Shown: positions 42,442-51,077, counted from the stretch's first letter. The stretch: DNA of 64,000 nt from UBA5109 sp963975155 (GCA_963975155.1 CAXBFG010000010.1:31205-95204), one strand, 5' to 3'. Notes: generated by a model not told the origin, from the sequence alone. Numbers and translations are program-made.

Positions 42442-42941
42442 TCAGGTCCGTCAGCACTAAAAATAAACAGGATATTGAAGCTCTTGCGATTATCTATAAT
42501 CATTACATAACTCACTCGGTGATAAGTTTTGAAGTAGAAGCTGTATCGACATCTGAAATGACAGACCGAGTAAAACGGGTTCAGAGTCTGGATTTTCCCT
42601 GGTTGGTGGCGGAAGATAACAATCAGGTTATTGGTTTTGCCTATGCCAGCCCCTGGCATAGTAGATGCGCCTATAGACATACTGTTGAGCTGACTGTGTA
42701 TGTGTCTCCTCAGCACACTGGCCAAGGGTGGGGACTGCAACTCCATGAAGCATTAATTACAAAACTAAATGCACTTAAGGTGCATGTAATGATCGCAGCG
42801 ATAGCCTTGCCCAATCCGGCGAGTGTCGCATTACATGAAAAACTGGGCTTCAAAAAAGTAGCCCAGTTTGACGAAGTCGGGTATAAATTTGGTAAGTGGG
42901 TTGATGTAGGTTATTGGCAATACCTGGTAAAGCAACAGTGA
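42438..42941 (+). CDS. Phosphinothricin N-acetyltransferase-like GNAT (ArsN1 candidate)
   Basis: A 167-residue GNAT that matches the PAT/Bar family better than its neighbour at 41357. The start IYNHYITHSVISFEVEAVS, PWLVAEDNNQVIGFAYASPW and YRHTVELTVYVSPQHTGQGWG are family signatures. ASVALHEKLGFKKVAQFDEVGYKFGKW completes the acceptor side. PAT relatives (ArsN1) acetylate arsinothricin and are found with ars genes. It overlaps yggU by 4 nt. Substrate assignment is by context only. Confidence 0.85.
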   Translation: MIRSVSTKNKQDIEALAIIYNHYITHSVISFEVEAVSTSEMTDRVKRVQSLDFPWLVAEDNNQVIGFAYASPWHSRCAYRHTVELTVYVSPQHTGQGWGLQLHEALITKLNALKVHVMIAAIALPNPASVALHEKLGFKKVAQFDEVGYKFGKWVDVGYWQYLVKQQ

Positions 42942-42953
42942 AGCGGAAAAGCC

Positions 42954-43310
42954 ATGAACGGAGCAGATAAACCGAGTGAATACTATTTCCGGGAAGGCTG
43001 TTTTATTACAGAGCTTTCCAATTCGGATGAGGATCCTGAACTTTCAGTTGCTCATGTGAGGGTAGAACCTGGCGAAACGACTCGCTGGCATAAATTGCTG
43101 GGAATTACAGAACGCTATTTAATACTTTCCGGCAAGGGCAGCGTTGAAGTTGGCAGTAACGAAGCCAGAGTCGTACAGGTGAAAGATATAGTATTGATTC
43201 CTCCCGATGTCAGGCAACGCATCACCAATATAGGCGAAGAAGATCTTATTTTTCTGGCGCTTTGTACTCCACGCTTTGAGGAAATCAATTACCTTGAGAT
43301 ACAGGACTGA
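42954..43310 (+). CDS. Cupin-domain protein
   Basis: A small cupin of 118 residues. The first metal motif is in PGETTRWHKLLGITERYLILSGKG, with His and Glu plausible ligands. The second is in LIPPDVRQRITNIGEEDLIFL, where the usual histidine is replaced, so metal binding may be partial. It follows the GNAT by 12 nt. It could be an isomerase, an oxygenase or a sensor; nothing specific can be claimed. Confidence 0.8.
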   Translation: MNGADKPSEYYFREGCFITELSNSDEDPELSVAHVRVEPGETTRWHKLLGITERYLILSGKGSVEVGSNEARVVQVKDIVLIPPDVRQRITNIGEEDLIFLALCTPRFEEINYLEIQD

Positions 43311-43325
43311 GGAGGGGAGCCTAAT

Positions 43326-43730
43326 ATGATTATTGCAATGTCTGCTATGGTTTTTCTTACTGCGGTGATTGGCTTACTCAGTCTGACTGTGCGAATCAAG
43401 GCTGCCCGTGAGGGTAAGGTAAACCTGAAATATTTCAAATTAATGAGCGGCCATGAAGTTCCTGAAAACATTGCTGTGACGACAAGGGCTTACAATAATC
43501 AATTTGAATTGCCGGTATTGTTCTATGTAGTGAGTGTGCTTTATCTTTTTCTGATGCCAAATGATCTGGTGGGTCTGGTGCTGGCCTGGTTATTCGTATT
43601 TTCACGCTATATACATGCCTTTATTCATTTAAACTACAATCACATTATTCATCGGATGCTGGCTTTTTTATTTGGTTTTGTCTGTGTGATGCTTATGTGG
43701 GCATATTTATTGGTTCATAATTTCTACTAG
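43326..43730 (+). CDS. MAPEG-like membrane protein (second copy)
   Basis: A protein of 134 residues with four hydrophobic helices and the segment RAYNNQFELPVLFYVV, a variant of the MAPEG pattern R-x2-N-x2-E. It also has FSRYIHAFIHLNYNHIIHRMLAF. It differs from the MAPEG protein at 35605 and lacks its GHPEFERHYR segment. It is 15 nt after the cupin and 10 nt before DUF924, so it is part of the same run. Confidence 0.78.
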   Translation: MIIAMSAMVFLTAVIGLLSLTVRIKAAREGKVNLKYFKLMSGHEVPENIAVTTRAYNNQFELPVLFYVVSVLYLFLMPNDLVGLVLAWLFVFSRYIHAFIHLNYNHIIHRMLAFLFGFVCVMLMWAYLLVHNFY

Positions 43731-43740
43731 AGGAGTCTGC

Positions 43741-44283
43741 GTGTTTAAGCCTGAGGATATTTTAAATTTCTGGTTTCATGAAATAGAACCGGCTCAGCAC
43801 TGGAAAAAAGATATTGAATTCGATCGCATGATTAGCAAACGGTTTTCTGAAGTGCATCACCAGGCAAGCCGTGGAGAGCTATACGATTGGCGCAAGACCG
43901 GCAGAGGAAGGTTGGCCGAAATCATTGTGCTGGATCAGTTTTCCCGCAATATGTATCGGGATTTACCCTTGTCCTTTGCCTATGATGCACAGGCTCTGAT
44001 ACTGGCACAGGAAGCCGTGGCCCGGCAGGTTGATACTGAATTAACTGCGACAGAGCGAGTATTTCTGTATTTACCCTACATGCATAGTGAATCTTTGCTG
44101 ATACATGAAATAGCACTGGAGCTTTATACGAAAAATGCTATAGCAGAAAATCTTGATTTTGAAATCAAACACAAAAATATCATAGCAAGATTCGGTCGTT
44201 ATCCGCATCGCAATAATATTCTGGGCAGAGAGTCCACTGCTGAAGAACTGGAGTTTCTGAAACAGCCCGGATCGAGCTTTTAG
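43741..44283 (+). CDS. DUF924 family protein
   Basis: An alpha-helical (TPR-like) protein of 180 residues. ILNFWFHEIEPAQHWKKD at the start, LAEIIVLDQFSRNMYRD and YLPYMHSESLLIHE are DUF924 signatures. FGRYPHRNNILGRESTAEELEFL closes the domain. It begins with GTG at 43741, preceded by GAGGAG. It is the last gene of the run from yggU, followed by a terminator. Function is unknown. Confidence 0.88.
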   Translation: MFKPEDILNFWFHEIEPAQHWKKDIEFDRMISKRFSEVHHQASRGELYDWRKTGRGRLAEIIVLDQFSRNMYRDLPLSFAYDAQALILAQEAVARQVDTELTATERVFLYLPYMHSESLLIHEIALELYTKNAIAENLDFEIKHKNIIARFGRYPHRNNILGRESTAEELEFLKQPGSSF

Positions 44284-44301
44284 GTTTGTTGCCGGACAAA
44301 A

Positions 44302-44327
44302 AAAAGGCCTGCAGAAGCAGGCCTTTT
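44302..44327. terminator. Bidirectional terminator between DUF924 and the OmpA-like gene
   Basis: AAAAGGCCTGC (44302-44312) and GCAGGCCTTTT (44317-44327) form an 11-bp stem with a 4-base loop. A-tract and T-tract flank it symmetrically, so it can serve both convergent genes. It is 19 bases after the DUF924 stop and 22 bases before the other. Confidence 0.92.
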
Positions 44328-44348
44328 CGTGGTTTTCCCAAGAAGAGA

Positions 44349-45422
44349 TTAACGTCTTCTTTCGGTTTGAACCTCAACACTTACAGCAGCCTGAATACGA
44401 CGATTCATAGCTCGACCGGCAGCAGTTGTATTATTGTCAATCGGACGGCTTTCACCGAAGCCAACTGCAGTTAAACGTGAAGCGGCAATACCATAACGAT
44501 TAACCAGTACATCTCTGACCGCATTGGCACGACGCTCTGACAGGCCCTGATTATATTCTTCAGTACCAACGCTGTCAGTATGACCTTCAATAGTTGCGCG
44601 CGTGTTATTGTATTCTTCCATAAACTCGGCGAAGTCAGCTATTTCTGTCTGGTACTGGTCTTTAACAACAGCACGGTCAAAATCGAAATTCACGGACAGA
44701 TTCTGACTGACTTGTTCTGAGTCAAGGATCACACAACCATTGGCATCAACTGCCAGATTACGGTTAGTGTTCGGGCATCTGTCGTTGGCATCAATAACAC
44801 CATCACCATCGCTGTCCAGGGGAGCACTGACAACCTGTTGTGCAGGAGCCGGAGCAGGAGCTGGGGCAGCAACAGGACGTCTGTCACGTGAACCAAAGGC
44901 ATAACCGACACTCAATGAAACAGCGTAGTCACGGTCGTATGAACCACTTGGAGAAATAAACATTGCTTCAAATTTAGCCAGCCAGTTGTTACCAAAGAAA
45001 TACTTAACACCGGCATTTAAATCAAATGTATGTTCGCTGCCAATGACTGCATTACGAATTTCCAGATTGCCTAATCCGGCACCTACATAAGGTTGAAATC
45101 CGGAAATCTGGTTAAAGTTATAGTTCAGGCCGTAATGCAAAAAGTTAACGTCCATTTCCTGCGTGTTATAAGTTGTCTGTGACTCAATTTCCGAGTACTC
45201 AACATCAAACGCAAAACGTTCTGTTAAGGGCATTTCAAAACCCAGTTGAAAACCCTGATCATCCTCTTGAGCCTGGTCGCTGTGAAAATCAAAGTCAATG
45301 ACGCCAAAAGTTATGTTATAGCGATTGTCGACGTCCTGTGACAAACCAGCAGTCGAGCATAACAGCAAGCCTGTAGCTACAATGGTTGTAAGAGTTTTCC
45401 CTAACATCTGTTTCTTTTTCAT
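44349..45422 (-). CDS. OmpA-like outer-membrane protein
   Basis: A 357-residue porin/peptidoglycan anchor. The signal peptide is about residues 1-28 (TGLLLCSTAGLSQ). A beta-barrel of about 170 residues ends in GYAFGS. A Pro/Ala hinge (APAPAPAPAQ) and a thrombospondin-3-type calcium loop DSDGDGVIDANDRCPNT follow. The OmpA C domain has NFDFDRAVVKDQY, IEGHTDSVGTEEYNQGLSERRA and VGFGESRPI. It is probably a single-gene unit, with a 254-base upstream gap. Confidence 0.93.
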   Translation of the reverse strand: MKKKQMLGKTLTTIVATGLLLCSTAGLSQDVDNRYNITFGVIDFDFHSDQAQEDDQGFQLGFEMPLTERFAFDVEYSEIESQTTYNTQEMDVNFLHYGLNYNFNQISGFQPYVGAGLGNLEIRNAVIGSEHTFDLNAGVKYFFGNNWLAKFEAMFISPSGSYDRDYAVSLSVGYAFGSRDRRPVAAPAPAPAPAQQVVSAPLDSDGDGVIDANDRCPNTNRNLAVDANGCVILDSEQVSQNLSVNFDFDRAVVKDQYQTEIADFAEFMEEYNNTRATIEGHTDSVGTEEYNQGLSERRANAVRDVLVNRYGIAASRLTAVGFGESRPIDNNTTAAGRAMNRRIQAAVSVEVQTERRR

Positions 45423-45620
45423 TAGTTTTTACCTTTTAGTAATAAAATTGAGTTGGCAACATGCCAAGCGCGCGTATTAAATGCTTTTCACAGAAAATAG
45501 CAAGCATTATCGAAAGCGGTTTTATGATATATCAAGTTACCAATCCCGAGATAAATTCGGTTTGGTACCTGTACTGTATTGCAGGCCGTTTTTCAGGCTC
45601 TTTTTTGGACTTGCTGATCA

Positions 45621-45655
45621 AGCTATAGAGAAGCCCACCAGCTTTCTCTATAGCT
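45621..45655. repeat. Long inverted repeat downstream of mscS
   Basis: AGCTATAGAGAAGC (45621-45634) pairs with GCTTTCTCTATAGCT (45641-45655) with one bulged base and a 6-base loop. It lies just past the mscS stop (minus strand) in the gap with the OmpA-like gene. There is no T-tract directly after it on either strand, so it may be a processing or weak termination signal. Otherwise the gap 45423-45676 holds nothing clear. Confidence 0.5.
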
Positions 45656-45676
45656 CTTATTCTAGCTTTTTTAGGC

Positions 45677-46522
45677 TTACTTTACCTGATCCATTAGCTG
45701 ATCATTTGCCTGATAGAGGTGCACATCGCGTTGCGGATAAGGTATGGATATGCCGGCCTGATCCAGTGAAAGTTTAATACTCTCCAGGAGGTCGGACCGC
45801 ACAGCCCAGTAATCCTCTGCTTTAACCCAGGGCCGTACATTCAGGTTGATACTGCTGTCAGCCATTTCTCCAACGCTAATCGCTGCAGCTGGATCTTTGA
45901 GAATTCGCGGGTCGGCATCGATAAGGCCTAGCATGATATCGCGAGCCTGCCCGATATTGTCATCGTAGCCAATACCTATAACAAGGTCGATACGCCTGGT
46001 TCCAAGTGCATTGACATTGATAATGGTGCCACCGAGTACACCCGAGTTTGGCATGATGATACGCTGATTATCACCGGTATGCATTAAAGTACAGAAAAGC
46101 CCGATTTCATCGACAACCCCAGCCTGTCCACCGGCATTGATGAAATCACCTATTTTGAAGGGGCGAAAAATAATAATCATCACGCCTGCAGCAAAGTTAC
46201 TCAGCGAATCCTTCATGGCCAGGCCAACTGCCAGACCAGCAGCACCTACAATTGCCAGTAATGAAGTGATATTGATACCCAACTGATCAACTGCGGCAAG
46301 CACAACAGCTATCAGCAGAATCGAATAGATCAGGGTTCCCATGAAATTAATCAACATCTCATCCATGCCTGATTTACTCATGGGTTTTTTAAGAATATCC
46401 ACAATGAGTCGAGCAAGCATTCTCCCGATGATAAAAATCGCCAACGCGACAACCACACGTATGCCCCATGGGATTACATAGTCACTGAAAATGCTAATGC
46501 CTTCTTCCATTGCTTTCTCCAA
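45677..46522 (-). CDS. mscS: Small-conductance mechanosensitive channel MscS
   Basis: Osmotic safety channel of 281 residues. Three N-terminal transmembrane helices precede the pore helix VGAAGLAVGLAMKDSLSNFAAGVMI, where the Gly/Ala packing is visible. The beta-domain begins IGDFINAGGQAGVVDEIGLF. The C-terminal alpha/beta part is normal for the E. coli-type MscS. It follows the HDAC-like gene by 31 nt on the same strand. Confidence 0.95.
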   Translation of the reverse strand: MEKAMEEGISIFSDYVIPWGIRVVVALAIFIIGRMLARLIVDILKKPMSKSGMDEMLINFMGTLIYSILLIAVVLAAVDQLGINITSLLAIVGAAGLAVGLAMKDSLSNFAAGVMIIIFRPFKIGDFINAGGQAGVVDEIGLFCTLMHTGDNQRIIMPNSGVLGGTIINVNALGTRRIDLVIGIGYDDNIGQARDIMLGLIDADPRILKDPAAAISVGEMADSSINLNVRPWVKAEDYWAVRSDLLESIKLSLDQAGISIPYPQRDVHLYQANDQLMDQVK

Positions 46523-46553
46523 TTCATTAAAAAATAAACTATCTGAGCCAAAG

Positions 46554-47465
46554 CTAATCTAGCATGGGGTCGGTATAAATAAAACCGGTATAACTCTCGC
46601 GCAGTGCAGCAATGTCATAGCCGCCTTCCAGTATTGATAACATTTTTCCATCAGCATACTCATCGGCCAGCTTGCCTAGTTTTTCGCCGAGCCATTGATA
46701 ACTCGAGGTAGTGAGATTCAGGCCAGCCAGCGGGTCTGCATGATGAGCATCGAAACCGGCTGAGACTAACAATAGCTGTGGTCTGAATGACTGTAGTGCG
46801 GGTATGGCAGTGGCGCTGAAAATCTGCTGATACTCTTTATCTCCTGTGCCGGGCGCTAAGGGGATATTCAGGATATTCCCATTGATATTTTCTGTTGTAC
46901 TGCCTGAACCAGGATAAAACGGGCTTTGATGCGTGGATATATATAACAAACCATTCTTGCCTTTGACGATATCCTGAGTGCCGTTTCCATGGTGTACATC
47001 AAAATCTACAATCGCAATGCGCTCAAGCTTATAGGTTTGTTGTGCATATAAAGCTGCAATAGCAATATGATTGAAAAAACAAAAGCCCATGGCCCGGGTC
47101 GCGGTCGCATGATGCCCTGGTGGGCGAGTGGCACAAAAAGCGCGCTGAATAGAGTCAGCCATTAACTCGTCTACAGCTTTACAGGCTGCTCCGCTGGCGC
47201 GATAGGCAGCATCCAGTGTGGCCTGTGACATAAGGGTGTCGGCATCCAGTTGCGCAATGCCCTGTTGCGGACTTGATTTTTTCAGGTGTTCAAGCAGTGC
47301 AGGTGAATGTGCCAGTAAAATCTGGGTATCCGTTGCCTTAGGGGCTTCCCGGTATTCATCCACAAGGTCAAGAATAACTTGCAAACGCGCGGGGCTTTCA
47401 GGATGGCCGGCACCGGGGTCATGCAAAAGGCAATCCGGATGACTGTAGATAACAGTCTTTTGCAT
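46554..47465 (-). CDS. Histone deacetylase / acetylpolyamine amidohydrolase family protein
   Basis: Zinc deacetylase of 303 residues (class II HDAC-like). The active site is visible as RPPGHHATATRAMGFCFFNHIAIA with the charge-relay HH pair. Zinc ligands are in IVDFDVHHGNGTQD (Asp and His) and SAGFDAHHADPLAG (second Asp). The usual catalytic Tyr is in EGGYDIAAL. Bacterial relatives remove acetyl groups from polyamines, acetoin-like substrates or lysines. It is 2 nt after the PurN-like gene. Confidence 0.92.
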   Translation of the reverse strand: MQKTVIYSHPDCLLHDPGAGHPESPARLQVILDLVDEYREAPKATDTQILLAHSPALLEHLKKSSPQQGIAQLDADTLMSQATLDAAYRASGAACKAVDELMADSIQRAFCATRPPGHHATATRAMGFCFFNHIAIAALYAQQTYKLERIAIVDFDVHHGNGTQDIVKGKNGLLYISTHQSPFYPGSGSTTENINGNILNIPLAPGTGDKEYQQIFSATAIPALQSFRPQLLLVSAGFDAHHADPLAGLNLTTSSYQWLGEKLGKLADEYADGKMLSILEGGYDIAALRESYTGFIYTDPMLD

Positions 47466-47467
47466 AA

Positions 47468-48049
47468 TCAGTCTTCTTCCACTAATTCAGTCAGGGCAGC
47501 AAGATATAAACCTGCTTCGCAGGATTGAACCCGTTCACGCAGGGTGGCAACTGTATCATCCGGAAATACAGGCACAACATGCTGTTTGATAACCGGACCT
47601 TCATCTATACCGTCGGTCACATAGTGTACGGTAGCGCCGGATTCCGTTTCTTTAGCATCCAGTACGGCCTGATGCACATGATCTCCATACATTCCTTTGC
47701 CGCCGTATTTTGGCAACAGGGCAGGGTGAATATTGAGAATTTTATAAGGATAAACACGCAAGGTGGCAGGGCCGATTTTTTTCATATAACCGGAGCAGAC
47801 GACCAGATCAGTATCAGCATCTCTCAATACTGTCTGTATGGCTTCGTCCGCATTATCCTCGCCTCGGTGTGTTTTGGCGCTGATATGGCGAACCTCGACG
47901 TTATTTTCCAGGCACCATTGCAGGATATGCGAATCCCTGTTGTTGGTAATCAGTATGCCAATTTCTGCAGGAAGTTTATTACTGCGGATAGCGTCGATAA
48001 TTGCTCTGGCCGAAGAGCCCCCATGGGAAGCCAGGAAACTAATTTTCAT
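47468..48049 (-). CDS. purN: Phosphoribosylglycinamide formyltransferase-like protein
   Basis: A PurN-family formyl-THF-dependent transferase of 193 residues. Catalytic residues are in ILNIHPALLPKYGGKGMYGDHVH (Asn, His) and SGATVHYVTDGIDEGPVI (Asp). The N-terminal phosphate loop is SHGGSSARAIIDAI instead of the usual SGNGSNLQAI, and purM is not adjacent. It may thus be a second, divergent transferase rather than the housekeeping enzyme. It heads a run with the HDAC-like gene and mscS. Confidence 0.8.
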   Translation of the reverse strand: MKISFLASHGGSSARAIIDAIRSNKLPAEIGILITNNRDSHILQWCLENNVEVRHISAKTHRGEDNADEAIQTVLRDADTDLVVCSGYMKKIGPATLRVYPYKILNIHPALLPKYGGKGMYGDHVHQAVLDAKETESGATVHYVTDGIDEGPVIKQHVVPVFPDDTVATLRERVQSCEAGLYLAALTELVEED

Positions 48050-48165
48050 GCAATAACTTTTATTAATAAAAAAAGAAATTCTAGCGTAATTTACAAATTA
48101 ATGCCCCGTAATATCCGGCAGAGCATGATAGAATGCACAGCTTTTTTATAGACAGGGGAATTCTC

Positions 48166-48783
48166 ATGCCGGAACCTTTAACCTCGATAGATGACAGAGC
48201 CAGCTACGCCATTGGACGACAAATGGGCGACCAGCTGGTTAAAAGTGCTTTTGATGGTATGCAGCCGGAAGCCGTACTTTCCGGTATGGCAGATGCACTG
48301 GCAGGCAGACCGAGTCCGATCAGCCGGGAAAGCATGAACGAGGCGATTGATGACCTTAATCAGCGCATGATCCAAAAACAGCAGGATGAAGCAGGATCTA
48401 TGGCTGCAGACGGTGAAGAATTTCTGACTGAAAATGCCAAACGTGAGGCAGTACAAACCACAGCGTCTGGTTTGCAGTATGAAATTATCGCTGAAGGTGA
48501 GGGCGAAGCACCAGATATATCATCGACAGTTAAAGTGCATTATCACGGTACGCTTATTGATGGTACGGTATTTGATTCTTCCGTTGAGCGAGGAGAACCA
48601 ATAGATTTTCCTCTGAATGGTGTCATTGCCGGCTGGACTGAAGCACTGCAATTAATGAGTCCTGGAGCCAAGTATAAACTCTTTATACCGCATAATCTGG
48701 CTTATGGTGATCGCGGTGCCGGAGATGTGATTAAACCCTATACCACGCTGATTTTTGATGTAGAGTTACTGGAAATCCTGTAA
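48166..48783 (+). CDS. fklB: FKBP-type peptidyl-prolyl isomerase (FklB-like)
   Basis: Prolyl isomerase of about 205 residues. The N-terminal helical dimerisation domain (RASYAIGRQMGDQLVKSAF) is followed by a classical FKBP domain: KVHYHGTLIDGTVFDSSVERGEP, LNGVIAGWTEALQLM, IPHNLAYGDRGAGD and LIFDVELLEI. No signal peptide is evident, so it is FklB-like (cytoplasmic) rather than FkpA. I use the ATG at 48166, which has AGGGGAA 7-8 bases upstream; an earlier ATG at 48133 adds 11 residues not seen in the family. Confidence 0.9.
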   Translation: MPEPLTSIDDRASYAIGRQMGDQLVKSAFDGMQPEAVLSGMADALAGRPSPISRESMNEAIDDLNQRMIQKQQDEAGSMAADGEEFLTENAKREAVQTTASGLQYEIIAEGEGEAPDISSTVKVHYHGTLIDGTVFDSSVERGEPIDFPLNGVIAGWTEALQLMSPGAKYKLFIPHNLAYGDRGAGDVIKPYTTLIFDVELLEIL

Positions 48784-48825
48784 CTCTTTTCTTTAACCTA
48801 TTTTTGTAAGCTACTCTCTACTCTT

Positions 48826-50070
48826 ATGGCAATATTAAAACCCTTTCGTGGTATCCGTCCTACTCGTGAATTAGCCGATAAAGTTGCTGCGCCTCCCTAT
48901 GATGTGCTCAACAGTGCCGAAGCCCGTGAAATGGCGGAAGGCAATCCACATACTTTTTTACACGTCAATAAACCGGAAATTGACATGGATCCTGCACTCG
49001 ATGTGCACGACGACAGTGTCTATCAGAAAGGCGCTGAAAATCTGCAGGCATTTATGGCCAGTGGTGTGCTTAATCAGGATGCGCAAGAGCACTTTTATGT
49101 GTATCGGCAGATTATGGGTAAACATGAACAGACTGGGTTGGTCGCCGTTGCCTCAGTAGAAGAATATGAACAGAACCTGATCAAGAAACATGAATTTACC
49201 CGTCCGGAAAAAGAAGATGACCGGGTCAAGCATATGGATGTGGTCAACGCACAGGTAGGACCGGTATTTTTGACCTATCAGGCTGTCTCTCATATTGATG
49301 AGCTTATTGCCGGCATCACCAAAGGCACGCCGGAATATGACTTTACGCTGCCTGATGGCATTCGTCATATTTTCTGGATCGTCAGTGATGCCAGTCAAAT
49401 CGCCACTATAGAACAGTCCTTCAGCAAAGTGCCTTGCCTGTATGTGGCAGATGGTCATCACCGTTCAGCAGCGGCTACGCGTGTAAAAAACATGCGCAAA
49501 CAGGCCAATCCGAAGCATAGTGGAGAAGAGGCCTACAATTATTTTCTGGTGGTTGTGTTTCCGCATGATCAGATGCAGATTCTGGATTACAACCGGGTAG
49601 TGCTTGATCTGAATGGACTCAGTGAAGAAGCCTTTATCGACAAGCTCGGTGAAAAATTTACCGTACAAAGCCAGGCCAGGCCATTCAAACCTGCGGCCTT
49701 GCATGAGTTTGGCATGTACATGAAAGGCCAGTGGTATTCTCTCAACACCAAAGCAGGTGTAGTTGATGAAACTGACCCGGTAGCACGTCTGGATGTTGCC
49801 GTATTACAGGATAATGTGCTGCGCCCTTTACTCGGTATCGACAATCCACGCGTGGATAATCGTATCGATTTTGTCGGCGGCATTCGCGGCATGGCAGGTC
49901 TGGTAAAGCGTGTCGACAGTGGTGAGTGCAAGGTGGCTTTTGCCTGTTACCCGACATCCATTGAACATCTGATGGCGATTGCCGATGCCGGTGAAGTGAT
50001 GCCGCCGAAATCAACCTGGTTCGAGCCCAAGTTACGCAGTGGTCTGGTGATTCATAGTCTGGATAAATAA
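48826..50070 (+). CDS. DUF1015 family protein
   Basis: A 414-residue protein with the DUF1015 pattern: ILKPFRGIRPTRELADKVAAPPYDVLNSAEAR at the start, HEFTRPEKEDDRVKHMDVVNAQ and ADGHHRSAAATRV in the middle. The His-rich DGHHRSAA motif suggests a phosphotransferase or kinase-like active site, but the function has not been established to my knowledge. It follows the FKBP gene by 42 nt. Confidence 0.9.
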   Translation: MAILKPFRGIRPTRELADKVAAPPYDVLNSAEAREMAEGNPHTFLHVNKPEIDMDPALDVHDDSVYQKGAENLQAFMASGVLNQDAQEHFYVYRQIMGKHEQTGLVAVASVEEYEQNLIKKHEFTRPEKEDDRVKHMDVVNAQVGPVFLTYQAVSHIDELIAGITKGTPEYDFTLPDGIRHIFWIVSDASQIATIEQSFSKVPCLYVADGHHRSAAATRVKNMRKQANPKHSGEEAYNYFLVVVFPHDQMQILDYNRVVLDLNGLSEEAFIDKLGEKFTVQSQARPFKPAALHEFGMYMKGQWYSLNTKAGVVDETDPVARLDVAVLQDNVLRPLLGIDNPRVDNRIDFVGGIRGMAGLVKRVDSGECKVAFACYPTSIEHLMAIADAGEVMPPKSTWFEPKLRSGLVIHSLDK

Positions 50071-50137
50071 GCCTGTTTTTGAAGGATTCCTTATAAGAAT
50101 CACCAAATGTAAGCCGTCTTTAAAAAAGATCACCTTG

Positions 50138-50626
50138 CTATAAAGAATCAGAGCTTGATGTTCTTTCAGTCAACACAGCGTGAGCAGCTTCTGCAATTTC
50201 ATGCCCTTTGATTCGAAAATGGTTATAGAAATACGCATTTTGCTCCTTCCCTCCATCATATTCCTTTGGTGTTAAAACCAATGAAAGAATTGGGATTTCG
50301 AGCTCAAGTTGTACATGCATCAAACCGGTAATAACCGCATTTGCAACAAACTCGTGCCTATAGATTCCGCCATCAACGATGAATCCAGCAGCTATAAGCA
50401 GATCAAATTTTTCGTTAGAGCCTAGGTGTTTGCATTTTAGGGGCAGTTCAAAAGCCCCAGGTAGCTGATAAAACTCGATGAGATCCGTTGAATTTCCCAG
50501 TGTTTTGAACTTTTCCAAAAAGCCTTCCTTGCCTTGATTGACAATATCCTGGTGCCAGTTCGATTGAATAAAAGCAATACGAAAATTTTTAGTGCCAGTT
50601 GATGATGGGATGTTTGCTTGTTCCAT
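50138..50626 (-). CDS. ribH: 6,7-dimethyl-8-ribityllumazine synthase (RibH2 type)
   Basis: Penultimate enzyme of riboflavin synthesis (162 residues) forming the lumazine precursor. The segments IAFIQSNWHQDIV, LPGAFELPL, GGIYRHEFVANAV and SLVLTPKEYDGG are the RibH2 (decameric, Brucella-like) versions of the lumazine synthase motifs; the canonical GTTPHFD-type loop is absent. I chose the ATG at 50626, which has TTGGAGCATGAA upstream; an ATG at 50644 is also in frame. No other rib gene is close. An FMN riboswitch lies upstream. Confidence 0.9.
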   Translation of the reverse strand: MEQANIPSSTGTKNFRIAFIQSNWHQDIVNQGKEGFLEKFKTLGNSTDLIEFYQLPGAFELPLKCKHLGSNEKFDLLIAAGFIVDGGIYRHEFVANAVITGLMHVQLELEIPILSLVLTPKEYDGGKEQNAYFYNHFRIKGHEIAEAAHAVLTERTSSSDSL

Positions 50627-50719
50627 TTCATGCTCCAAATACAAATGAATAAAATTCGGGGCAGTAAGTAAACAGCACGGTTTAGTCGAACGGAATACTA
50701 GCCAACATTTTGGAAATCG

Positions 50720-50855
50720 TTCTCTATCATCCGGACTTTAACCGTCGGCTTCGGATTTGCACCGAATCTGCTGACCTCAAATATATTATCTGAGCGCTCG
50801 CGGGCTTGTGCGAAAGCACTTACCGCCGGTAGGGAGTTACACCCTGCCCCGAGAA
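50720..50855 (-). ncRNA. FMN riboswitch (RFN element) controlling ribH
   Basis: Read on the minus strand, the region has the conserved FMN-aptamer blocks: GGGGCAGGGTGTAACTCCC, ACCGGCGGTA, AGCCCGCGAGC, GGTCAGCAGATTCGGTGC and AGCCGACGGTTAAAGTCCGGATG. Ends TTCTC and GAGAA form P1. It lies about 94 bases before the ribH ATG, so FMN probably lowers ribH expression by premature termination or blocking translation. I see no clear terminator downstream. Confidence 0.95.
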
Positions 50856-51043
50856 CATGTTTAATCTTACTATATAAGCTGGAATTCTGTCGCAAAAAAC
50901 TACATTTCAATGAGTTGTTTATAATGATCCTAAAAAAATCAAATCAGTCGAGTCAGTTAACACTGTTATCAATCTTGTATCCTTGATTGATAATAACTAC
51001 TTATCCAGATTTACAGATGGCAAAGAGCAGATAGAAATTTCTT

Positions 51044-51070
51044 GATTATGCATATTAGATATGCATAATC
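51044..51070. promoter_or_regulatory. Perfect palindromic operator of brnTA
   Basis: GATTATGCATAT-TAG-ATATGCATAATC is a perfect 12-bp inverted repeat with a 3-base spacer, ending 7 bases before the brnT start. It is placed to be bound by the antitoxin BrnA, which autoregulates such modules. Confidence 0.8.
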
Positions 51071-51077
51071 GTGTTTC

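Noticed and set aside
47525..48151. A 208-codon open frame on the plus strand opposite the PurN-like gene
   Set aside because: It lies wholly antisense to a gene with clear catalytic motifs and has no recognisable domain.
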